A DNA stretch of 36,537 bases, from contig QZIL01000108.1 of NCBI GenBank assembly GCA_003599025.1, forward strand, positions 1-36,537, read 5' to 3'. The first letter of the stretch is position 1. Each line of letters opens with the position of its first letter. The stretch is from Nitrospiraceae bacterium (GTDB lineage Bacteria > Nitrospirota > Thermodesulfovibrionia > UBA6902). Under the pieces are notes generated by a model. It had not been told where the DNA came from and made no database searches. It saw only the letters and a list, made by a program, of their open reading frames with translations. This document shows positions 31,222 through 36,537 of the stretch, in pieces. Position numbers and translations under genes: made by a program.

Positions 31222-32361
31222 ATGGAAAATGCTACATCTAAATTAATCCCTTTTGCCATAGTGGCTCTCATTATTGCCCTGTTATGCCCCTCAGTCTCAA
31301 CAGCTCAGGAGAGTAACGCAGACAGAAAGAGCGGGGGTTCAGAAATTATCTTCAGGCTTGAGAAGATGAGGGACAAAGAAACTGCGGAGATAGACAAATA
31401 TAACGCCGAGATACAGAAATGCATTGCAACCATCCAGACGGCTGAAGGCATCATAAGCAAAGCCCGCCAAAAAGGCAACACAGAAGCAGAGCAGATAGCT
31501 CATAATGCACTGAAGACCGCGCAAGACGCAAAAAGAAAGAACGAAGAGCTGAAGCGCACAGCAGAACTTAACAGAAACAGGGCAGATGCAGCTCTCGATT
31601 ATGTGCGAAAAGGCGGGGCAGAGCCTGAGGCCAGGATGGAACAGGTTGTATATGAAAACATGAACGACCTGTGGGTGCAGAACCAGACAGATCTGATCGA
31701 ACAGCGCCTCAGGGAACCGAACCCTTCTGCAAGTGAAATCTACCGGTCGCTTAAGACAAAAGTTCCACCTCCCCTGCCCAACAGGAAGTATGACGAACTT
31801 AAGCCGGGTGATGTGCTGCTTATGAACTGGGAAATGGACAAGTCTTTGCTGATCAATCTTGGAGACAGAATTACAACAGATGTGAGGTCGCCCGCTTATC
31901 ATACGGTCCTCTTTCTTAAAGAGGTCAATGGCAAAAAACTCTTTCTCGATAACACGCCTGGAAGAGGCTCCCATGTGATCAGTGAAGATGAGTTTATGCG
32001 GACATATGGTAAGAGTGACGCGCTGGTCGCGTCGGTCGCGCAGCCATTAAATCAGGAGGAAGCTGACAGGATATGGAGTGCTGCGAAGGAACTTATAAAA
32101 AAAGAATCTGCTGCCCAGAGCAGCAAGTCCGGAAACATTATTGATCAGACAGGGTACGGTCTTTTTGGAAATGACGACCTGGTCTGCTCTGAAACGTCCC
32201 GCTGGGCACTCGTCAAGGCCGGCAGGGACATTCCGGAAACCGCTTCCCCGCTCAAGCGGCTGCTCGGCATTCACTATGGCCCGGCAAATTTTTTCAGCGA
32301 TAAATACAACTTCGTTATCACTCCTTTGTGGCAGGCCCAGAAAAAGGAAGGTCAGAAATGA
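31222..32361 (+). CDS. Exported permuted NlpC/P60 (YiiX-like) cysteine hydrolase with coiled coil
   Basis: This 379-residue protein has a signal peptide (V-A-L-I-I-A-L-L-C, ending T-A-Q-E), a charged coiled coil at about 40-125, then a papain-like domain: L-K-P-G-D-V-L-L-M-N near 193, the catalytic-type His in S-P-A-Y-H-T-V-L-F, and the Cys in D-L-V-C-S-E-T-S-R-W-A-L. His-before-Cys order marks the permuted NlpC/P60 (YaeF/YiiX) group, which hydrolyses amide or ester bonds; known members act on cell wall or lipids. TAAGGAGG precedes the ATG. Its stop overlaps the next gene's start (ATGA). Confidence 0.75.
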   Translation: MENATSKLIPFAIVALIIALLCPSVSTAQESNADRKSGGSEIIFRLEKMRDKETAEIDKYNAEIQKCIATIQTAEGIISKARQKGNTEAEQIAHNALKTAQDAKRKNEELKRTAELNRNRADAALDYVRKGGAEPEARMEQVVYENMNDLWVQNQTDLIEQRLREPNPSASEIYRSLKTKVPPPLPNRKYDELKPGDVLLMNWEMDKSLLINLGDRITTDVRSPAYHTVLFLKEVNGKKLFLDNTPGRGSHVISEDEFMRTYGKSDALVASVAQPLNQEEADRIWSAAKELIKKESAAQSSKSGNIIDQTGYGLFGNDDLVCSETSRWALVKAGRDIPETASPLKRLLGIHYGPANFFSDKYNFVITPLWQAQKKEGQK

Positions 32362-33476
32362 TACATCGCACACTTGCTTCAGCAGGTGCAGGCATCGTCC
32401 TTGTTTTGCTCTTATTCGGCAATGCATCAGCAGGATGTTATGTTCAATTCAATGAAGAGGCGAACAGGGTCATGCACATGGGGGGGGACACGCAGCGGGG
32501 GTCTTTTGCAGACCCGAGTGAATGCGAGGCGTACCAGAGCTCCCGCCCAGGGTTTGAACAGAACAATTCCTGGTGCGTATGCACGGAACCAGATTCTTCA
32601 TCAGACAATGAAGGCACGAAGCATGATGGCGGCAGAAATCATATAAAAGGTCAGGACACGCAAAGGGATGAACAGGAACGTGTTGACGCCATGAATAACG
32701 CGAATGAAAATGGTATTGATTGTTATGAGAGAGGCGACTGGAACTGCGCCCTGCGATATTTTGAACTGGCGCTGGAATACAGTCCATATAATCCTTCGAT
32801 CATCAGCAACATCAACAAGGTAAAAGAAAAACTCAGAGCACAAGTGCCAACCGCTCCAGTACAGGCGCCGAAGGCATACGATACGGTACTAAAAGAACGG
32901 ACGATGAAAATGATAAAGGAGCTGAACTGCGGTGCCCACTGGGCATTAAATGCCCTGGATGCCTCGCTGACAGGTGACGCGCTGAACGCAAGGAGATACG
33001 GGGAATATTCCGCACAGGCAAAAGGCGGAAATACGGCCTCAGGCTGTCCTGAAGTTCGGCTCTTTGTCCCTGAAGTGCCCCCCCCAGTTGAAGTGAACCC
33101 CCAGTTACGAACGTACAATTACATAATGCAGCAGGCAGAAATATTGGTGCCTGCCGTCATAGACACGCAGAAAAAAATTCAGGACACAAAAAGCCGGATA
33201 GAAAAGACCGCAAAAGAAATTGTTGTGAGGAAAGACGAAATTAAACATCTTGATAAAATTATCGATAACCCAAAAATAAAAAAAGAGTCTCAAATAAAAA
33301 AGGCTGAAGCAGAAAAAGAACTGGATGAACTGGAAAAGCTGGCGCGTGAACTTCAAAAAGGGGCCGAACAACTGAACAGGGATGCAGATGAGCAGAAAAA
33401 GAAGCGCGATGACCTTAAAAGGATGCATGAATTCGTGAAAGAGAACCCCCAGCGTGCGGATGAGCTTTATAAATAA
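32358..33476 (+). CDS. Exported protein with TPR-like and coiled-coil regions
   Basis: This protein of 372 residues starts at the ATG overlapping the previous stop (ATGA). The signal peptide has core A-G-I-V-L-V-L-L-L-F and ends N-A-S-A-G. Residues about 20-75 hold four cysteines (C-Y-V-Q-F...C-E-A-Y...W-C-V-C) that could form disulfides. A TPR-like pair of helices follows (N-G-I-D-C-Y-E-R-G-D-W-N-C-A-L-R-Y-F near 118), and a long Lys/Glu-rich coiled coil fills about 265-360. I do not recognise a family. Confidence 0.75.
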   Translation: MIHRTLASAGAGIVLVLLLFGNASAGCYVQFNEEANRVMHMGGDTQRGSFADPSECEAYQSSRPGFEQNNSWCVCTEPDSSSDNEGTKHDGGRNHIKGQDTQRDEQERVDAMNNANENGIDCYERGDWNCALRYFELALEYSPYNPSIISNINKVKEKLRAQVPTAPVQAPKAYDTVLKERTMKMIKELNCGAHWALNALDASLTGDALNARRYGEYSAQAKGGNTASGCPEVRLFVPEVPPPVEVNPQLRTYNYIMQQAEILVPAVIDTQKKIQDTKSRIEKTAKEIVVRKDEIKHLDKIIDNPKIKKESQIKKAEAEKELDELEKLARELQKGAEQLNRDADEQKKKRDDLKRMHEFVKENPQRADELYK

Positions 33477-33536
33477 GGAATATGGACAAACATAAACAAT
33501 GCAGGACAGAAGAAGAATTTCAAACGGAGGGAAATA

Positions 33537-34031
33537 ATGATTAAGCTTGGCTTGGCGGTTATTAGCGTTGTACTTCTTTTCAGCGCCGGGGCATTCGCTG
33601 AAGGACTCAAGGTCGTAGATGGTCAAAGAGAGTATGTTACGACAATAATCAATGCTCAGAATGTGAAAGGCGTGGAAATGCGATTGTCAGCTGACCTCGT
33701 CATAGATGACTGCAATCAAAGATCAATCGACATGACGAGCGCGCTCGTTTCAGGTGACGGTGACGGATGGTATGACAAATACCTTCTGGACGCTCATGTA
33801 TCCCAGACAAAGATGTTCTGTCCCATTGAGAAGCCTGTCAAAGAGACGATTTACTCCCGACCGGTGTTTATTAAATCCTTTTCGAACGAAAACGTGAACG
33901 GCGAGGTCCGTGTGTCAGTCATCATCCCGAAAGGTTTTTCACTTAATGCATCTGAGGTGAATACTGACGAAATATCAGGATCAGGCAGTCCGGTCAAACC
34001 TGCTGCAAAGGAGGTAATGAGCGATGATTAA
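33537..34031 (+). CDS. Secreted protein of unknown family
   Basis: This 164-residue protein has a clear signal peptide (L-A-V-I-S-V-V-L-L-F-S-A-G-A-F-A-E). The mature part is beta-rich in appearance, with two cysteines (D-D-C-N-Q and M-F-C-P-I) that might pair. GGAGGGAAATA precedes the ATG. It overlaps the following lipoprotein gene by 8 bp, so they are co-transcribed. No known domain is recognised. Confidence 0.75.
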   Translation: MIKLGLAVISVVLLFSAGAFAEGLKVVDGQREYVTTIINAQNVKGVEMRLSADLVIDDCNQRSIDMTSALVSGDGDGWYDKYLLDAHVSQTKMFCPIEKPVKETIYSRPVFIKSFSNENVNGEVRVSVIIPKGFSLNASEVNTDEISGSGSPVKPAAKEVMSDD

Positions 34032-34476
34032 ATTCAGAAGGCTGTATACTTTCATAACCTGCGCTGCAGCTGCAGCATTTGTTGCCGGCTGCGCAGCAAC
34101 GCAACCTCAGACAAATAAGACCGATATGCAAAGAGAACGCATAAACAATTTGCAAAGAGAGCGGATAAAGCAGCCTGAACAACTTAAGATTTATTACGAC
34201 GTTACAGCCGGCAAGGCAGGCCATCATTTTGTATCGCAGTCACGCGGCAACTGTGCTGCTGGATGGATTTCAAATTACCCTGTCATAATTGGCGGTGAAT
34301 TGCCGCCAGGATTAAAGATGGACGGCCATAATATAGTCGGCACGCCCCAGCAGCCCGGCAACTGGCTGGTTAAATTAAGATTCACATCGATCAGATGTCA
34401 GGACAGGTCATATCCTGATGAAGATGTATCCGTTTATTTCACTATTCAGGGTGACGCGCCAAGGAAGTTAAAGTGA
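34024..34476 (+). CDS. Lipoprotein with putative Ig-like (He_PIG-type) domain
   Basis: This 150-residue protein has a lipobox F-V-A-G-C (Cys23), so it is a lipid-anchored envelope protein. After a short Gln-rich linker the segment G-E-L-P-P-G-L-K-M-D-G-H-N-I-V-G-T-P resembles the core of putative Ig domains (L-P-x-G-L-x...I-x-G-T-P), which often bind proteins or sugars. AAGGAGG lies about 9 bases before the start. It overlaps genes on both sides. Confidence 0.75.
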   Translation: MIKFRRLYTFITCAAAAAFVAGCAATQPQTNKTDMQRERINNLQRERIKQPEQLKIYYDVTAGKAGHHFVSQSRGNCAAGWISNYPVIIGGELPPGLKMDGHNIVGTPQQPGNWLVKLRFTSIRCQDRSYPDEDVSVYFTIQGDAPRKLK

Positions 34477-34520
34477 TGAGCATCAGAGTCCGTGTTAAAT
34501 CACCAAAAGGATCGCTCAAA

Positions 34521-35501
34521 ATGAAATTCAGTTTATTGTGCAGTATGCTCGCACTGTTGATGTCTGCGGGTATATTAGCCGTCCACGCTGAAAATAATAT
34601 GTATCCTCCTCAGCAGACCGAACCTCCGGACAGATGCTCTGTCATGCCAAAGGAGGACACCTGCAAGGCCAATTTACACATCTATTATTTTGACTCACGT
34701 GCAGGCAAGTGCGGGGAACTGTGGGGGTGTTATGAAGATGTTTTTAGCAGCATGGAAGAATGTAAAACCATCTGCGAGAAAGGTGAAGACACAAGACCGG
34801 CAGAAGCCTCTCCATCTGAGGCCCTCCTGCTTTATCTCAACCAGGGCAACGGCGACCCTGAAATCATTAAGGGCTTTATCGGGTACGGTGCTGATGTGAA
34901 TTTCCGCGACGAAGAATATCAGATTACCCCATTGCATAATGCTTCCCATTATGGACAGCTTGATGCTGTCATGCTGCTGTTAGAACATGGCGCTGATGTG
35001 AATGCAAAGAACATAGAGGGAAACAATCCCCTGTTTGCGGCAGTCCACCAGCAGCACCTTGAGATATCAAGGGTGCTGATAGAAAGAGGCGCTGATATAA
35101 ACGCAACGAACAAATTCGGATACACCCCGATCAGAACTGCATCAAGAATGGGTAATACGGAAATCCTCAAACTGCTTATTGGAAAAGGCGCTGATGTGAA
35201 TGTCAAAGACAACAAGGGTGACACTCCGCTTCATTTTGCAGTGGATGGAGGCAGCACAGAAACAGTTCAGATACTCATTACTCATGGTGCGGACATAAAT
35301 GCGGTCGGTTCCCACGGAGGCAGTCCTGTCCATATTGCCGTTGCATTCAGATTTAATGATATCTTAAAAATGCTTGTGGAAAAAGGTGCTGACTTAAACG
35401 CCAGAGACAGAAGAGGCAATACCCCTCTTGATTTAGCAGAACAAAGGGGTTATGCAGAGACAATAGAAATTCTCAATAAATATAAGGGCAATAAAATATG
35501 A
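34521..35501 (+). CDS. Exported Kunitz-domain and ankyrin-repeat fusion protein
   Basis: This protein of 326 residues has a signal peptide (L-L-C-S-M-L-A-L-L-M-S-A-G, ending V-H-A-E). Residues 39-85 show the six-cysteine order of a Kunitz/BPTI inhibitor: C39-x8-C48-x15-C64-x5-C70-x10-C81-x3-C85, against BPTI 8-15-7-12-3. The C48-K49-A50 bond position matches BPTI C14-K15-A16, with Lys at P1. From about 98 onward come six to seven ankyrin repeats marked by G-A-D-(V/I/L)-N. The start at 34521 is chosen for its signal peptide; the frame is open to 34473, overlapping the lipoprotein gene. It may inhibit a serine protease outside the cytoplasm. Kunitz domains are mainly eukaryotic. Confidence 0.82.
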   Translation: MKFSLLCSMLALLMSAGILAVHAENNMYPPQQTEPPDRCSVMPKEDTCKANLHIYYFDSRAGKCGELWGCYEDVFSSMEECKTICEKGEDTRPAEASPSEALLLYLNQGNGDPEIIKGFIGYGADVNFRDEEYQITPLHNASHYGQLDAVMLLLEHGADVNAKNIEGNNPLFAAVHQQHLEISRVLIERGADINATNKFGYTPIRTASRMGNTEILKLLIGKGADVNVKDNKGDTPLHFAVDGGSTETVQILITHGADINAVGSHGGSPVHIAVAFRFNDILKMLVEKGADLNARDRRGNTPLDLAEQRGYAETIEILNKYKGNKI

Positions 35502-36003
35502 AACAAATGATAAAGCCGTTTGCCTTCTTCCTTCAGGACAATTCCCGTGACAGCAATAATACGCTGTCCTGACCCCGGCCCCTGCAAAGGACTTTTTGAG
35601 AAATATTCCATGGAAGGGAATGACCTTCCCAGGATGAACCTGACCCGCTAGTTGATCGCAAACCCAAATGATCCGCAAGCAGCAGCGATCAGGACAATGG
35701 CTATGGAATTATCAACAAAGACGGGAAGATAATGCTGGCAAAAACGAAAATTATTGAATGTCTCGTATTTTGAAATAAAGGTTCAGGAGGTCTTCATCCA
35801 GAATGAAAAAAAATGACAAACATCTGTGTTTTTTGGTACGGCATCAGATAGAACACAGTCGAACCGGGTCCTGATGATCATATTATTTGATTGCCTTTCA
35901 ATGTTGTTTTTTAAACCTGAAACTGGCAGGCATGACACCGCTCGACAGGACATTCCCTCCGGACATCTTGCACCTGACATCCTTCCTCCTGTATCCTTTT
36001 TGT
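35502..36003. other. Gene-free gap, possible decayed reading frame
   Basis: No intact gene is seen in these 502 bp. A 24-codon frame begins at 35498, overlapping the previous stop. Around 35550-35710 one frame reads R-C-P-D-P-G-P-C-K-G-L-F-E-K-Y, is broken by a TAG, and continues N-P-N-D-P-Q-A-A-A-I-R-T-M-A-M-E-L. This looks like a degraded gene, but the family is not recognised. Confidence 0.35.
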
Positions 36004-36537
36004 ATGCCATTTAAAATAATCTCTGTGACCGGCGCCCACAGCAAAGTGGGAAAGACCACGCTCTGCTCGATCCTGCTCGAAAACCTCAAGGGCTTCGGCG
36101 CTATCAAGTTCACTAAGACCCCCCTTTATACTTCTGTTATTGATGATCCGGACGTTATCATGCAAAAAGACAAAGATACTGCTGTCATGTCACGGTCCGG
36201 TGCTGAGAAGGTTGTATGGGTCAGAAGCAGCGGCAGTGACCTGGAAAATGATTTAAGTCTTGCAATGAGCAGAATGGACGGTCTTAAGGGGGTTGTGGTT
36301 GAGGGGAACAGTCCTGCTAACCATCTGAATCCCGATTTGATAATATTTATCATCGGAGGAGACGGACATATAAAGCCTTCAGCACGGGAAGTAAGCTTAA
36401 AAGCTAACGTCATAGTCATAAACTCTCCGGGAGAGTTGAAAGACCATTCGATACTGACTGGATTATCACAGAATAACACCCGTATATTCCGGATAGACCT
36501 GATAAAAAAACAGGGTGAAATTGACAAATTCATTACC
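36004..36537 (+). CDS. MobB-like P-loop NTPase, N-terminal part (cut by window edge)
   Basis: From the ATG at 36004, 178 codons stay open to the right edge. The protein begins K-I-I-S-V-T-G-A-H-S-K-V-G-K-T-T, a Walker A loop of the MobB/SIMIBI type (G-x-x-x-x-G-K-T-T), followed by E-N-L-K-G-F-G-A-I-K-F-T-K. MobB assists guanine dinucleotide attachment to molybdopterin, a step ArrA needs, and the window has other Mo-cofactor genes. The middle of the protein diverges from classical MobB, so other P-loop roles remain open. The frame is also open back to an ATG at 35932, but that adds residues unlike the family. Confidence 0.6.
   Translation, partial: MPFKIISVTGAHSKVGKTTLCSILLENLKGFGAIKFTKTPLYTSVIDDPDVIMQKDKDTAVMSRSGAEKVVWVRSSGSDLENDLSLAMSRMDGLKGVVVEGNSPANHLNPDLIIFIIGGDGHIKPSAREVSLKANVIVINSPGELKDHSILTGLSQNNTRIFRIDLIKKQGEIDKFIT

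Noticed and set aside
34473-34520. Earlier GTG/ATG starts for the Kunitz-ankyrin gene
   Set aside because: They would place charged residues before an otherwise standard signal peptide beginning at 34521.

Overview
The window is typical of an anaerobic, respiratory, Gram-negative bacterium. It carries a Tat-exported molybdoenzyme, a multihaem c-type cytochrome, a sigma-54 activator, molybdenum-cofactor genes, lipoproteins and secreted proteins. The style of the genes and the dispersed GTCATTCC repeats suggest Nitrospirota (Thermodesulfovibrionia-like) or a deltaproteobacterial relative. That is an inference from content; no rRNA or tRNA gene is visible to fix it.

Layout. 1-252 is the start of an ORF6N-domain gene cut by the window edge. 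501-3329 holds a TIM-barrel isomerase-like gene convergent with a PilT ATPase and a GspE/PilB-like protein that lacks its ATPase core. 3330-3869 is a gap with a strong inverted repeat and the arsR promoter region. 3870-5687 is an arsenic detoxification operon, arsR-acr3-arsC, on the plus strand. Convergent with it, 5694-15591 on the minus strand is a respiratory arsenate reductase locus. In transcription order this is a PhnD/AioX-like periplasmic binding protein, a histidine kinase and a sigma-54 response regulator (overlapping genes), a near-consensus -24/-12 promoter, a 12-haem NapC-like cytochrome, arrA, arrB, a TorD-type chaperone and tatA. The ArrA call rests on C-X2-C-X3-C-X27-C, an RGRY motif, the SHSAICAEAEK block and an ELKDRTP block.

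15749-16333 is an FmdE-family gene, followed by about 870 bp of AT-rich, palindrome-dense non-coding DNA and a self-inhibited Fic protein (17200-18348). 18467-22075 is a molybdenum block: a ModE box, a single-domain ModE, a TauE/SafE permease, a MoeA-like protein and MoaA. 22141-25287 holds a TPR protein convergent with ComEC. 25710-29374 carries a zinc ribbon, a HEAT-repeat protein, a membrane protein and a SHOCT protein, none with a clear role. 29580-35501 is a run of exported proteins: DUF4139, a permuted NlpC/P60-like enzyme, a coiled-coil protein, a secreted protein, a lipoprotein, and a Kunitz-ankyrin fusion. The right edge cuts a MobB-like P-loop gene.

How the parts fit. The likely core is arsenic: the X-S-R sensor would detect an arsenic oxyanion and activate sigma-54 transcription of the cytochrome-arrAB operon. 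TorD and TatA would mature and export the enzyme, the cytochrome would feed it electrons from quinol, and ArsR/Acr3/ArsC would remove the arsenite produced. The ModE-MoeA-MoaA-MobB genes would supply the Mo cofactor. The most unusual points are the AioX/ArxX-type sensor on an ArrA-type enzyme, the fused 12-haem quinol dehydrogenase, and the bacterial Kunitz-ankyrin protein.
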